Source: Allodiplogaster sudhausi (lineage: Eukaryota > Nematoda > Chromadorea > Rhabditida > Diplogasteridae). Taken from it: a stretch of 64,000 bases of DNA. The position numbers and the translations under genes are program-made. The notes under the pieces were generated by a model. It did no database searches. It was not told the DNA's origin and was given only the letters and a program-made list of their open reading frames with translations. Where the stretch lies: contig CALZFC010000030.1 in NCBI GenBank assembly GCA_945643635.1, positions 124,001 to 188,000 of the forward strand, in the 5' to 3' direction. Shown piece after piece: positions 45,798 through 57,836 of the stretch. Numbering within the stretch: position 1 is the stretch's first letter; the number at the start of each line of letters is the position of its first letter.

Positions 45798-47943
45798 ATG
45801 TCCGACGCTCTCGACACTGCTCTCATTGTTTGTTACATTTTCATTTCGGTCTTCGGTGTCAGTGGAAGTCTTCTCATCGTTGCCGCAACATTTCGTCTCA
45901 AGTCAGGATCTGATGGACGCAATTTAATTTCCTGTACATTGTGAATTTATTATAGTAGACATTAAAATCAGAGAAAAAACCTCATATCAAAGTGTCTTTC
46001 TTGCATTAATAAATAGAAAAAAATTTTAAAAGCGAAGTTTGCCATCCTAGAAATAACGGAAACTCATGCAACTATCTACTCGCAATATGCTCCGTGTTTG
46101 ACGCACTCCATTTGAGTGGCCACTTCTTCATGATTGTCAACTTTTTCTTCTTCGACAGCCGTCGTTATCGGCCAATGTTCTGCCTCGCTTTTGAAGTAAA
46201 AACGCATTTAAACTTATAATAGTGCTATAAAAAGATGGATTTCTACATTTGTAATATAAGAAAATATTTAAGATATTACCAGTATTCGGAATTCTCGGTG
46301 GCTCGGCGATGATGTGCTCAATCGCAATTGACCGTCTAATCGCATGCTTCTCGATTAACTTGTAGTCAAATTTATTTTAAAAGAAGTCTCCGGCGAATGT
46401 CTGGCCTAACAATTCAAAATAGGCATTTGACACATTAATTGTCCCGTGCGGAATACGCTTTAGCTGCCAATGGCTGTAGTATACCTAGTTAACTTCCCGT
46501 CACGTTATCGGAAGGCTGTGATCCTCCAATTTCACTGTTGCTGACCTTCGCAGTCTCTCCAAAGAAATTTATGGTTTCACAAATGACGTGTGAGCGCGTC
46601 AAGAAAAATCCAGCCAATATTGGTTGCGCAAACCGATGCGCACGCTTCCAAGAACACGAGTATGGTTCCGGTATGCTCCGCAAAAATTTGTCTCAGAATG
46701 ACTGGACTTCGCTCTTGAATAGAGTTCAGTGTACAAGAGGGGTAGAGATAACACCGTAAATTTTTGGAACTTCTGGTCACTTGCAATCGAAGTTACAAGC
46801 TCACCCTGGCCAAATAAGGAGAAAAAAATACTTTTTTTTTATTCCCCAGAGACCTCCTTTACTGTACATACAATATCTTGGAACAAGAAAATTTTATTCA
46901 TTCGTTCATTGGTTAGAGTTTATAAGAGTCTCATTATGAGAGAACACTGTTTCGCTTAATTTCACCACGTGGACTCACCTCATTTTCGTTACAATTTCTT
47001 TTACATTTATAAATGCTTCTGTTTTAGTTATAATTCCAAGAATGGCTTCCTCTACATGACGGCTCATATGATTCCGGTTTTTGTGTACATTTGCAGCATA
47101 ATGTCGCTGCTTATCCTGGAGCTCGGAGAAGGGTGTGTATATGTAACTCTTTTTTCCTTGCTTCTCATGGTTAAGTTTGAATAATTCAACAGAAATTTTT
47201 TCATTAGAAGATAACAGATACTAACAAAATTACTTTAATATATGTTTGTGCACTGGACGGAAGTTATGGTTATGCACAAGACGGAATTTAGTGAAGTCTT
47301 CTGTTGGGCGCCATTGCTGTTTCATGGCTCATCAGGCATCGCTTGGGTGCTCAGCACGACTGCCATCAACGTCTCATCGCTTGCCATCTACGGAGTCATC
47401 TGGTGGAAACTCAAGAAAATAGGTTTCATACACTCTTTATTTCGTGCGTTAACGAGACTGGACCAAAAAAACTACCTTAATCCTCAAGATAAGAATATGA
47501 AAGACATATCGTCGTGAGTTGGGAAAGAATTTTTTTGTTAATACATACATTGTAATTGCCTTTACTCAAAGGTGATTCTTCCGTGCTTCGCCGAATATTC
47601 TTCTCAATGTTTCTGATAACTTTCGTGACGATGGGGGGCACAACCTTGACGTTCGCCCTCAATTTCCTGTCGTTCCATTTCTCCTTTCATGGCCTTTCAC
47701 TCGCCGGCGAACTAATAATCGGAAGCTTTATCAACATATCGCAGTCACTCAGCGCTGTCATTCTATATGCGACGAGGTAGAGTTTATTATTCTGTTTACA
47801 TATACCTATGTATATGTAAATCATCATCATATTTCAATTATAATATATTATGCATGATTCTTACTGTTAATTGTAAGAAAATCAACTCAAAACGTCGCAA
47901 ATGGTCAAAAACAATCAATTTGTTTCTTAAGCGGAGATTAGAT
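45798..47943 (+). CDS. Receptor copy 13: srsx-like receptor with a prematurely truncated tail, 262 aa
   Basis: Exons: 45798-45901, 46051-46195, 46273-46361, 47028-47132, 47292-47422, 47572-47776, 47934-47943. All seven transmembrane segments are open: GVSGS, NSCNYLLAICSVFDALHL, GGSAMMCSIAIDRLIACF, YNSKNGFLYMTAHMIPVF, HGSSGIAWVL, FVTMGGTTLTFA, NISQSLSAVILYATR. Exon 7 gives only S-G-D before TAG, where other copies continue YRRAI; several bases are also missing there. The lost tail normally carries basic and Ser/Thr residues, so coupling or trafficking could be altered, or this is early decay. Intron 3 is unusually long (about 670 nt). Confidence 0.75.
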
Positions 47944-48359
47944 GTCGTCATTTCTTCATTGCCGCTTTGGCAGAGGCGAAGGGATAACAAGTGTTAGAAC
48001 AACGAGATCGCACCCCGCATCACATTGACAGTAAACAATACTCTGATGATTGACTAGTTCAATTACGTATTCAGCCCGAAAATTAATACAAGCTATGTAC
48101 GCTTGTCCATTGGACGAGGCATGATAAACTGAATAAGTGATTTCACTGTGTTTTTCGAAGAGAATTTTTTGAATGATTAAAAAAAGTATATTAGTATTCA
48201 AATCATTAGAAGTATTTTAAAGTCGTTTTTTTAAATAGAATTTTTTCCTGAATAGATGTTTATAATGTTCGTATAAATTTTCGAGAAAATCAATAACGAG
48301 TGAAAAAGTAAGGCTTGGACATGTACATTGTCTTTATTGTTTGTTCTATGATGAATAAT

Positions 48360-48650
48360 ATTTTTTAGACAGGAACCTTATTGCTAACAATGTGAAGGAA
48401 ACAGAGAGTGACTATTTGTCTATTGGCCTATATCCCAGAAAATTGTAAAATACGATACTGATAAACAATTTCAATCAGCGTATCACAGTGTAATATTTGT
48501 TAAAAGACAGTTTTATATAGGGCATTTTGAAATTATTCACTTTTTATGGAATTCTTATGAATGCGTGAAAATTTACTCATTCAATATCAATGAGTTCTTT
48601 ATCCTCATTTCACCGAAAGTTAGCAGCCATTAAGAAAAGTCTGGAGTTTA
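48360..48650 (+). other. Repeated open segment (KLAAI type), decayed copy 2
   Basis: AGGAACCTTATTGCTAA and, at about 48610, CCGAAAGTTAGCAGCCATTA match the segment at 53.2-53.5 kb, but the reading is lost after about 40 nt and no glycine-rich gene follows. Confidence 0.4.
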
Positions 48651-48729
48651 CGTGTTGATTGCGAAAAGAGGAAGTAAATTTTAGGTGTAAACCAATGTAT
48701 GTACATTGCTCTGCTCAAATGTTATTGCT

Positions 48730-48792
48730 CCACGATAAATTAGATTCATTGTGGACTCGGTGATGAATCATTGAGGTGGATATAAGATTTCC
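48730..48792 (+). promoter_or_regulatory. Conserved promoter block upstream of receptor copy 14
   Basis: CACGATAAATTAGATTCATT, GGACTCGGTGATGAATCATT and GAGGTGGATATAAGA, about 150 nt before the start codon. Confidence 0.55.
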
Positions 48793-48940
48793 CTTCGTGA
48801 TGGAATTCACTTATCCCTTCACTTCTTGTATATATGTTGTATGTACATACAAAAACAGCTAGAAAATTTCATGAGGCTATTATATTGCCATTATTATCTT
48901 TTCTATTGTTTTTTAATGTTATTGCAGACGTGTATACTGC

Positions 48941-50659
48941 ATGGCCGACGCTCTCGAAACGTCTCTCATTGTTTTTTACACTTACATTTCGGTTTTTGGC
49001 GTCAGTGGAAGTCTTCTCATCGTTGCTGCAACATTTCGTCTCAAGTCAAGATCTGAATTGCATGTATATGTACATTGTGAATTTAATGTTGCTAGACATA
49101 AAAAATAAGGCTCATAGCACACTTTCTTACTGGCGTTAATAATTATCAAAAAAATGTTCAAAAGCGAAGTTCTCCATTTTAGAAATAACGGAAACTCATG
49201 CAACTATCTACTCGCAATATGCTCAGTGTTTGACGCTACCCATTTGAGTGGCCACTTCTTCATGATCTTCAACTTTTTCTTCTTCGACAGCCGTCTTTAT
49301 CGGCCAATGTTCTGCCTCGCTTTTCAAGTAAAAAGACATTTCAATTTACATAGTACTTTAAAGATGATGAATTTCTACATTTGAAATATAAGAAAATATT
49401 TAAGATATTACCAGTATTCGGTATGCTCGGTGGATCCGCGATGATGTGCTCAATCGCAATTGATCGTCTAATCGCATGCTTCTTGATTAATTTGTAGTCA
49501 AATTCTTTTTGATGTACAACGCCTTGGAAAAAGCAAATTTTATTCTTTATTTCAATGGTTTCGTTTTATAAAAGTCGATTTATGAGAGAACGCCATTTCG
49601 CTTAATTTCACAACATGGACTCACAATACTTTAAATTTTGGCATAAATGTTTCTATTTTAGTTATAATTCCAAGAATGGCTTTCTCTACATCACGGCTCA
49701 TATGATTCCGGTTTTTGTGTACATTTGCTGCCTCGTGACGCTTCTTATTCTCGATCTCGGAGAAGAGTGCGTTTCGATTTTTTTAAAATCTTTATTTCTC
49801 ATTTATAAGTTTAAATAACTCAACAAAAAAAAACACTCTTTTGAATAGAATTAGCAAACTACTATAATTGCTTGTGGTCATACACAAGGTGGAATTTAGT
49901 GACGTCGTATGTTGGTCGCCATTGCTGTTTCATGACGCATCAACCAGCGTTTGGGTGCTCAGCACGACTGCTATCAACTTCTCATCGCTTGCCATCTACG
50001 GAGTCATCTGGTGGAAACTCAAGAAAATAGGTTTCATACACTCTTTATTTCGTTAGTAAACGAGATTGAGTCCAATGACCTTAACAACTCCCGTAATACT
50101 CAAGAAATAATATGCACGAGGAGAGACATTGTTGTTAATAGAGAAGGAATTTCTTTAAAGACATACATTGCAATTACCTTTACAAGAATTCTCTCAAAGG
50201 CGATTCTGTCGTGCTTCGTCAAATCTTCTTCTCAATGTTTCTGATAACCTTCGTGACGATGGGCGGCACAACATTGACGACGCTCGCAGTCAATTTTATT
50301 TTGTTCCTTATGCCCTTATCTGACGTTTCATTCGGGCACGAATTAATAACCGGTTGCTTTATCAACATCTCGCAGTCACTCAACGTTGTAATTCTATATG
50401 CGACAAGGTATGTACAGTTAAATATTCTTTTATATATATACGTATACATTTAAGGTTTCATCATATTCCAGTTATAATATTTGTATGATTATTTTGGCTA
50501 ATTGTAGGAAAAGCACCTCAAAACGTCGAAGAAAAAAAATTTTGTTTCTTAAGTGGAGAATACCGCCGCGAGATCTCATCAATTATCCATTGCCGTACTT
50601 GCAAAGTCGAAGTGGTAACAAGTGTTCGGATTACAAGATCGCATCCCGCATCACATTGA
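48941..50659 (+). CDS. Receptor copy 14: intact srsx-like seven-transmembrane receptor, 295 aa
   Basis: Exons: 48941-49044, 49183-49327, 49405-49493, 49662-49766, 49900-50030, 50200-50407, 50554-50659 (888 nt open). TM1 has GVSGS, TM2 NSCNYLLAICSVFDATHL, and TM3 GGSAMMCSIAIDRLIACF. TM4 follows YNSKNGFLYI with HMIPVF. TM5 has HDASTSVWVL. TM6 is FVTMGGTTLTTLA and TM7 NISQSLNVVILYATR. The tail opens SGEYRREISS and ends TRSHPASH. Exon 6 is 208 nt, one codon longer than in copies 12 and 13. Closest to copies 13 and 15. Confidence 0.87.
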
Positions 50660-51050
50660 CAGTAAAAAATACTCCGATGATTGATATATTCAATTACGTA
50701 TTCAGCCCGAAAGATTACAACAGGCTTTGTTCGTTTGTCCATTGGAAGAGTTATGATAAACTGAATAAGTGATTTCGCTGTATGTTTATAAGAGAATTTT
50801 TTAAATAATTTTTTAAAAGTATTTCAGTATTCTCAGCATTAGAAGTATTTAAAAGTAGTGTTTTTAAAATAGAATTTTTTTTACTCTATAGATGGTCAAG
50901 TCGTTCAGTTCTCAGAGAAAATCAATAACAAGTGAAAAAGGACAGACTTTGACACGGATATTATGTCGTTATTTTTGTTCTATATTGAATAATGATTATT
51001 TTTCGAGACAAGGGTTTTTATATATTTATAATTTCTTTCTCTTCTCAAGT
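50660..51050. other. 3' flank of receptor copy 14
   Basis: AT-rich, related to the 3' flank of copy 13. No complete exon. Confidence 0.4.
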
Positions 51051-51440
51051 AAGCCACATCCTCCTCACTCTTTCCAGCTTTCAGTCCTCTCAGTCAACTC
51101 ATTCCTCAATATTATAGCCCTTGATTTTGAGTTTCTTTTAAGTGATTTCACTTGGCGAGTAACTGCTGATTTATTGGATAACCTTGTGGTCGTTTACTCG
51201 AAGTGTTTGGAGTCACATGCAATATTGAGCGGAATCAAGCGACTCAGTAAGTTACCGTCATTATTGAAAAGATAGATAGATGGATCTTCTTATACATACA
51301 TTCAGAAGAATCAGGGAATTTTGATGAGCGCGAGTGCCCTTTGACAATGGAACCCGCGTGCTCTGTTAAGAACGCCTTCCGCAACTTATGAAGGTGGAAG
51401 AGCCCGAGAAATACGAGGTCGTATCAAGAGCCGAATAAAA
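51050..51440 (+). other. Duplicated gene fragment, copy 2
   Basis: After a TTTCCAG acceptor-like site the frame is open for about 55 codons (VNSFLNIIALDFEFLLSDF, then TWRVTADLLDNLVVVYSK) to a GTAAGT donor at about 51246. The stretch matching KVEEPEKYEVVSRAE follows at about 51392 in a shifted context. Related to 44.96-45.36 kb. The family is not recognised. Confidence 0.35.
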
Positions 51441-51662
51441 GACTATGGACTACCGCCGCCGGTAATTGGAAAGCGCGCAAAAATGGATTCATATTAATTC
51501 TGGTGCACTGGTATTTTTGCCTAGGGGGAGTGAAGGGAGAAGGGATGAGTGAGAGAAGGGGAGTGGGAGATTAGAGGGAAGTGAGAGAAGGGGGAATTGA
51601 TTGCGAAACGAAGAAGTGAATTTTTGATGTAAACAAATGTTGTTCTGCTCAAACGATATTGC

Positions 51663-51728
51663 TCCACGATAAATTAGATTCATTCTGATGACTCGGTGAT
51701 GAATCATTGAGGTGGATATAAGATTTCT
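51663..51728 (+). promoter_or_regulatory. Conserved promoter block upstream of receptor copy 15
   Basis: Same order of CACGATAAATTAGATTCATT, ACTCGGTGATGAATCATT and GAGGTGGATATAAGA, about 115-120 nt before the start of the dead copy 15. Confidence 0.55.
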
Positions 51729-51841
51729 TTCAGTGGTGGAGTTCATTTATCCCTTTACAACGGTATATATGAACAATTATATTGGCATTATTATGTTTTC
51801 TATTGTTTTTTTTTAAATGTTATTGAAGACGTGTAAACCGT

Positions 51842-53143
51842 ATGGCCGACGCTCTTGAAACGTCTCTCATTGTTTTTTTCACTCTTATATCAGTCTTTGG
51901 CGTCAGTGGAAGTCTTCTCATCGTTGCTGCAACATTTCGGCTCAAGTCAGAATCTGATGGACGCAATTAAATTGCATGTACATACATACATACTACATAC
52001 ATTATGAATTTAATATTGCTAGACATTAAAAAGAGAATAAGGCTCTTAGCAAACTTTTTCACTATCGTTAATAGTTAAAAAAATTGTTTAAGCAAAGTTC
52101 AGGATTCTAGAAGTAACGGAAACTCATGCAAATATCTACATACTCGCAATATGCTCCGTGTTTGACGCTACCCATTTGAGTGGCCACTTCTTTATGATTG
52201 TCAACTTCTTCTTCTTCGATGGCCGTCTTTATCAGCAAATGTTCTGCCTCGCTTTTGAGGTAAAAAGGGATTTCAACCTACCTAAGCGTATCATAAACTA
52301 ATATTTGAGATATTATCCATATTCGGAATTCTCGGCGGCTCGGCGATGATTTGGGCAATCGCAATTGACCGTCTAATCGCATGCTTTTCGATTAATTTGT
52401 AGTCAAATTCTTTTTGATGTACAACGCCTTGGAAAAAGCAAATTTTATTCTTTATTTCAATGGTTACGGTTTATAAAACTCGATTTTTGAGATAACGCTA
52501 TTTCGCTTAATTTCACCACGTGGACTCATCTTATTTTCATTACAATTCCTTTTAAATTTATAAATGCTTCAATTCTAGGTATAATTCCAAGAATGGCTTC
52601 CTCTACATCAAGGCTCATATGATTCCGGTTTTTATATACATTCTCGATCTCTGAGAAGTGTGTGTATAGATTTTTTTAAATCTGTTTTTTTCATGGATAA
52701 GTTTGAATAACTTAACAGAATAAAAAAATTTTCATTAGAAGGTGACAGATATTAGCAAATTACTATTATTGCTAGTGGTCATGCACAAGATGGAATTTAG
52801 AGACGTCTTCTGTTGGGCACCATTGCTGTTTCGTGGCGCATCACGCATCGCTTCGACTACCTTCAACGTCTCATCGCTTGCCATCTACGGAGTCATCTGG
52901 TGGAAGCTCAAGAAAATAGGTTTCGTAGGCTCTTTGTTTTGTGCGTCAAAGAGATTGTCCAAGGACCATTACATCTATCGTAATCCTCAAGATTTAATTT
53001 TCAAGGTGAGAGACATCGTTGTGAATATAGAAGGTTTTTTTTAATGCATACGTTGCAATTGCCTTTACAAGAATTCTCTCAAAGGCGATTCTGTCGTACT
53101 TCGTCAAATCTTCTTCTCAATGTTTCTGATAACATTCGTGAAT
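51842..53143 (+). pseudogene. Receptor copy 15: srsx-like pseudogene, several indels, cut off inside exon 6
   Basis: Exon 1 (51842-51945) is open. Exon 2 has a 4-nt insertion (CTACATACTCGC for CTACTCGC near 52135) that shifts the frame. Exon 4 has lost about 20 nt and reads a stop at the end (CTCTGAGAAG). Exon 5 lacks about four codons around the usual WVLS. Exon 6 begins normally (53092) but stops matching at about 53143, in mid-TM6, where it joins the repeated segment at 53.15-53.55 kb. TM7 and tail are missing. Confidence 0.85.
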
Positions 53144-53149
53144 TTGGAC

Positions 53150-53556
53150 TCAGACATTGTCTTTATTTTTTTCTTCTATGATGAAAAATGATTTTTTTTT
53201 AGATAGGAACCTTATTGCTAAAAATGTGAGGGAAACAGAGAGGGACTATTTAACGATACTGATAGACAACTTTAATCATCTCATTGCAGTGCAATATTTG
53301 TTTTGTTTTAAGACTGTCTTATATTGTATTTTGATATTATTCACTTTTCATGGAATGCTTATATGTGGAGATGTGTTCATTCAATATCAATGAGTTCTTT
53401 ATCCTCATTTCACAGAAAGTTAGCAGCCATTGCGAGAAGCGTGGAATTGACGGTGGACGAGGAGTCGAAGAAGACTAGAAGAAGTAGAAGATTTATTATA
53501 TCATATGAGGATTTATTGCGTGAAATTTTTTTAAATCTAAGACAGTGATACTTAGA
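53150..53556 (+). other. Repeated open segment (KLAAIARSVELTVDEESK type), copy 3, longest
   Basis: Two conserved blocks: about 53205-53260 (RNLIAKNVRETERDY) and, after TTTCACAG at about 53415, KLAAIARSVELTVDEESKKT, continuing RRSRRFIISYEDLLREIF to a stop at 53548. The same order occurs at 42.8-43.1 kb. Each complete copy is followed immediately by the glycine-rich gene on the other strand, so they duplicate together. No family recognised. Confidence 0.4.
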
Positions 53557-53592
53557 AAATAAAAGCCTATAGGTTCTTCAAGTAAAGGAACC

Positions 53593-53924
53593 TCAGTTGG
53601 GGCCAAGGTAGCAGGACTGGTCGGTGCGGGGCTTCGTCACGCCAGGGGCAGCTAAATGATCTTTTTTTTAGATTATTGTCTATTCAGCTTCTTTCAAGCA
53701 GTTTAGGAGTGGTTATACGGCAGAATTCAACAAACGTAGATAGAAAATGTTTCAGTTTTTTCCAACTGACAGTACTGGTAGCCGCCGCCGCTGCCCGAAC
53801 CCGAGTTGCCGGCCGCGGGCTGCTGATCCCATGCGTAACCCTCCGACACGTAATTCTGGCCGCCAGAGCCGTAAGAGCCGGCGCCAGAAGGCGCGGGAGC
53901 CGAGAAGTACGCCGACTTATCCAT
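53593..53924 (-). CDS. Small glycine-rich protein gene, copy 2, two exons, 70 aa
   Basis: Exon 1 is 53924-53771 and exon 2 is 53651-53593. The GTCAGT donor and TTTAG acceptor leave a phase-1 intron of 119 nt, and the joined frame is open to TGA. The protein starts MDKSAYFSAPAPSGAGSY, continues with Gly/Ser/Tyr/Gln-rich sequence including SEGYAWDQQP, and ends SAPGVTKPRTDQSCYLGPN. A TATA box (ATATAAAAGG) lies about 75 nt upstream of the ATG. Copy 3 differs in exon 2 only at third codon positions, which argues for a translated exon. There is no signal peptide or membrane segment; the function is unknown. A cuticle- or RNA-binding-like low-complexity role is only a guess. Confidence 0.7.
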
Positions 53925-53994
53925 TGTATCGAGACGACCACGCGATGAAGAGCAAGCGAGAGAAGAATGATGAGAAATGAACACCAACCTTCCC

Positions 53995-54002
53995 TTTTAT
54001 AT
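53995..54002 (-). promoter_or_regulatory. TATA box of glycine-rich gene copy 2
   Basis: ATATAAAA on the minus strand within a block (CATATAAAAGGGAAGGTTGG) that is conserved upstream of all three copies. Confidence 0.6.
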
Positions 54003-54565
54003 GATTTCCAGAATGCACTTGCTCGGACACCCCGGAAAGTGCAGGGAATTCGCAAAGTTATTTGCAAAATATGAACTTTAATACTTGTGAACTTTTAAAG
54101 AAATCCTCGGTCTTGATTCCACATTTGCCTTTCATTCGAGCGGGAAAACCAATTTGTCTGAAATTGGAAAAAAATGGAGAAATACAATATTATTTTTCTG
54201 CTGACAATTTGCGACAACGCTCGGAGCGCACTAAAACTTTTTGGGGACATCCTCACACAGTGCAGGACTTACAAGAGATCAGAGCCTTCTGCCGCCGTAG
54301 TAAACTGTCGTTTTCTCGGGTGAAAACTCGGGGGAATGCACCTGAACGTAGGGAGTTTCAGCCGACCTTTCGTTTGAACTCTCGGCTGAGATGCTCCTCC
54401 GAGGACATAATATTGTTGAACGTAAATGACGCATGTGAAAATGCGCTGTGTACTCGTTAGAGAGGAATAGAACGTCTATGAACACCACATACAAGCATAA
54501 CTGTCTTATTTCAACTTATTCCTTTAGTTTGCTATGAAACATTTCTTAATTAATTAGAGATATCA

Positions 54566-55617
54566 ATGGCCTATCTTCAACGGTGGCAGCGCGCCCCGAA
54601 CATGCCTTACCAACGGCGTCATCCGTACTTCTTGACAACCAACCCAAGTATCTTTCGACGTAATTATCGGTTCCACAAACACGACCTCGACGAGCTCGTC
54701 CGAATGTGTGACAGCCACCTCGTTCAGCCCGAAGAACCGAACTGGACGATCAGCAAGCGGGATCAAGTATGAATTTTAAGCTATGCAAGTACAACAGTAA
54801 TCTCACGATGTAGGTTGCGGCCGGACTGTCGTACCTCTGCACGAACAGCCATCAAGCTGTACTCGCAGACCGCTTCGGAGTAAGCCAGAAGGCTATATCG
54901 GACGTGGTGCAGCGAGTACTCGCTGGCCTGACCGACCCGGCAGTCGTCGCTCGCTTCATCTCCTTTCCTGTCCATGACCCGGCATGGAGAGAGCATACGG
55001 CACGCGGATTCTCTCGCTATGCGGCTCTTCCCAATGTGATCGGTGCAGTTGATGGCATGCTTATGCCCATTGAAACTCCCCGACACCACGGTGGGCAGTT
55101 CCGATGCCGCAAGGGAACGTGTGCTTTAAATGTTTTAGCTATAGTAAACCACCGTGGCCGCATTCTCTACATAAACCCCCGTTACCCCGGTTCTGCCCAC
55201 GACTCGTACATCTTTTCTCAATCGACCGCAAAGCAAGAACTCGACCAACTGCAGGGTGTTCCGGGATATGCCCTAATAGGTGATAGCGGCTTCAAGAACG
55301 GCAGTAGTCTGATGACTCCGATTGGACGCACTGCAGCACCCACGCGGCAGCAGCGCCTCTACAATAAGAAGCACGCTCGAACACGCGTGATTGTTGAGCA
55401 AACATTCGGTTGGCTAAAAAGAAGATTCGCCATCCTCTCCACCAAGTGTCGCCTCTCCCCTGAACGCGCAGCCAAGGCCGCCCTTGCTTGTGCTGTACTT
55501 CACAACTATGGCCTTACGAAGGGATACTGTAGGATTGACCTTGGACCCCCACAACGAGGCATTCCACTTCCACCGCATTCCAACTCCCCCCGTGATCACA
55601 TTGTTAATTCTCTGTAA
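54566..55617 (+). CDS. Harbinger transposase (HARBI1-like nuclease), 334 aa
   Basis: Exon 1 is 54566-54766 (helix-turn-helix-like N-terminus with RRNYRFHKHDLDELVRM) and exon 2 is 54814-55617, joined in phase 0. The protein catalyses cut-and-paste transposition of the surrounding element through an RNase H-like DDE domain. The catalytic acids are visible: Asp in NVIGAVDGMLMPI, Asp in PGSAHDSYIFSQS and Glu in VEQTFGWLKRRF. GYALIGDSGF and the downstream LHNYGL match the family. Length is close to the roughly 350 aa typical of HARBI1-like proteins, and no stop or frameshift is seen. In this superfamily the Myb-like partner is required for nuclear import and DNA binding; that partner is encoded on the opposite strand. 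Confidence 0.9.
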
Positions 55618-55949
55618 TGCCATTGCAGTTTTGGTTGTTATTTATCATCTTAAAATATCTTCTTTTGTAAGGTATACTAAGTTAAAAACGTGTTAAAAAC
55701 AACTCTCACTTAACATAACAACCATAAAACCGTTAATTAACAGTTTAAAAAACATAATAACTTTTAACTCAACTGAAACTACTCTGAACTACGGTAGATC
55801 TGTAACATAATAACATAATAACCGTTAAGTTCAAAAATAACTACTAAGCTTTGCAATAGCCATACAGTATATACTATGACCATATCTATATACTTTGGAA
55901 TCTAAAAACTAATGACCTGCATTACTCTCCTAGTACCTGCATAACTCTC

Positions 55950-57836
55950 CTAGTACTGAGTTGAAATGGTCGAATGGGTGGAGGCTAGAGTGTGGAAGAT
56001 CGGGTTCGTCATCGGAGGTGGTGATTCTTGTTGCGGTGGGTAGTTGACGAACTGGCCAGACACGGGAGCAGCATGCTAAAAAAAAGAAGTAGAAAAACAT
56101 GAAGAAAAATAAGTGAATTAATATTTACTTATAGAAGAAAACAAAATATAGTTCTAAACATAAATAAAACTACTAAATAAAAATTAAACTGTTAAATAAA
56201 TACAAACTAACGGCCAAAGTTTCCATCCTTTCCATGGCCTTGTCCATAAAGAGAAGCATCTTCTGATTTACCTCCGATTGGAGGCGATACGCCTTGGTCT
56301 TCTCCTTTAACCTCACATATATTTACTCTTGTCAGCTCTTATTATCACCAAAGTTAGAATGACCAACTCTAATCATCTCTAGATGCTCGAAGCGGAGCGT
56401 CTCCTGTGACACGACGGTTCTCCGAGCGCGACGTTTGGTGCGCTGCTCCGAGAAGACACGTACCTTAAATTAAAATCAAATTTTAGCTTGTTACCTTTAT
56501 AAATGACTGAAACACAACCTCTTCATCTGATTGGCCTTCCAGGTCATAGTCACCGTCTTCGACCGAGGATGTATCCCCAGAGTCAGAGCAATTGCGCTTA
56601 ATTATGAACAAATTAATGTAAGATAAAATTTGAAAGTGTACTAAGATAATATTTTCCCAAGCAATGTGTTGTATAGGGATACGGTATATAAGAAGGGAAG
56701 TAAATGTTAGATGGAAATGGATGGATACGGTAGATGACGGTATACGGTAGATGGGAGGAAAGTGGATATGGTAGCTTTTCGTTATGGAAGGAAAAGGGAA
56801 AATAAATAATATGAAGAAGAAATAAAAGAAGAACAGAAGGCTAGACGAAGAATTTAAGGAAAAAAGAACATGAAATCGTATGAAAAAAGAACCTCTAGCG
56901 AAAATCGGTTCTTTTTGGCTTTCTTCATTGGCTTGCACTGCCCAGAAGAGCGCTTGCAAGTTGGATGAGGAAGAGTCGCGTAGTTCTCGCGTCTCTAATA
57001 TTGCCATTTATCTTATTGTTAGTGAGCTAATAAATACTAAATATAATGACAAAAATGAATGGAACCCAATGAATATTGTAACAAATAATGAATATTGTAA
57101 CTATTGTTACAAATAACAAGTTACGATCGCAAGAAAAAAACCTCTTGCGAACATCCACTCATCATCCATGAGTTGTTGTTCTTCTGCGATCTGGGGCCGG
57201 CAGAGATGTCCTTGCGAGACGAAGGAGTCTCCTCGACCACATCCGCCTCTGGACTCCCGGAGAACTCACGCTTTATCTGAGCAAATATAACTGCTCAAAG
57301 AACAGAAAGAGAAGCAAACAAAATTTGAAATAAGCTCATATCAAATGTTTAATCAGATTTATAAACATACTCTTCCGCTTTCAAGCGAGGGGATTCCCAC
57401 TCCTTGAAACGTGGGCGATCGAGCAAGCATGTGGGAGAGCAGGAAGTCGCCACGACCGAGTTCTGTACTCAGCTCCTTCTCAATTTGGCGATCAACGCCG
57501 CCGCCCGTGGCATTCAAATACCTCAAGCACCAATTCTCTTCGTGCAAAAATCATTCAATGAAATCAAACAAGAAATAAAAGTTACTTGGTCCACTTTGCC
57601 TTGTTCTTCTTCAGCGACAACTTCCTGTATTTGTAGTTCTCTTTAATTGATTCCACATCCTTGACGATCTTGAAACGGAGCAGAAAGGCGTCCTGAATCC
57701 CCTTCCACTCGCGATTTCTTGCCTTGTTGGCGCCGGCGTTACGCAGCTCGTTACCGCTTTCCAGGACTTCGCGTGCATCGTAGACCTTCTCTACGATGAA
57801 GTCCGACTCCTCACACGTGAAGCGAACTTTCTCCAT
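55950..57836 (-). CDS. Harbinger accessory Myb/SANT-like DNA-binding protein, multi-exon
   Basis: Minus-strand exons: 57836 to about 57593 (MEKVRFTCEESDFIVEKVYD, with REWKGIQDAFLLRF; three spaced aromatic residues as in Myb/SANT-like domains); one in the 57.36-57.54 kb block whose joints are uncertain; about 57280-57142 (IKREFSGSPEADVVEE); about 57000-56892 (basic); about 56596-56498 (acidic, GDTSSVEDGDYDLEGQSDEE); about 56463 downward (QRTKRRARRTVV, nuclear-localisation-like); about 56309-56210 (coiled, EVNQKMLLFMDKAMERMETL); and about 56078-55950 (Pro/Gln-rich, ending STQY). It should bind the element's ends and recruit the transposase. The order and strand, convergent with the transposase, match known Harbinger elements. 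Confidence 0.7.

Noticed and set aside
53684..54067. Longer minus-strand frame over the glycine-rich gene
   Set aside because: Shadow frame; the frame with conserved splicing to the second exon is the supported one.
54062..54460. 132-aa plus-strand frame across the left end of the Harbinger element
   Set aside because: It spans the host/element boundary and the terminal repeat; related sequence at 63 kb is not open.
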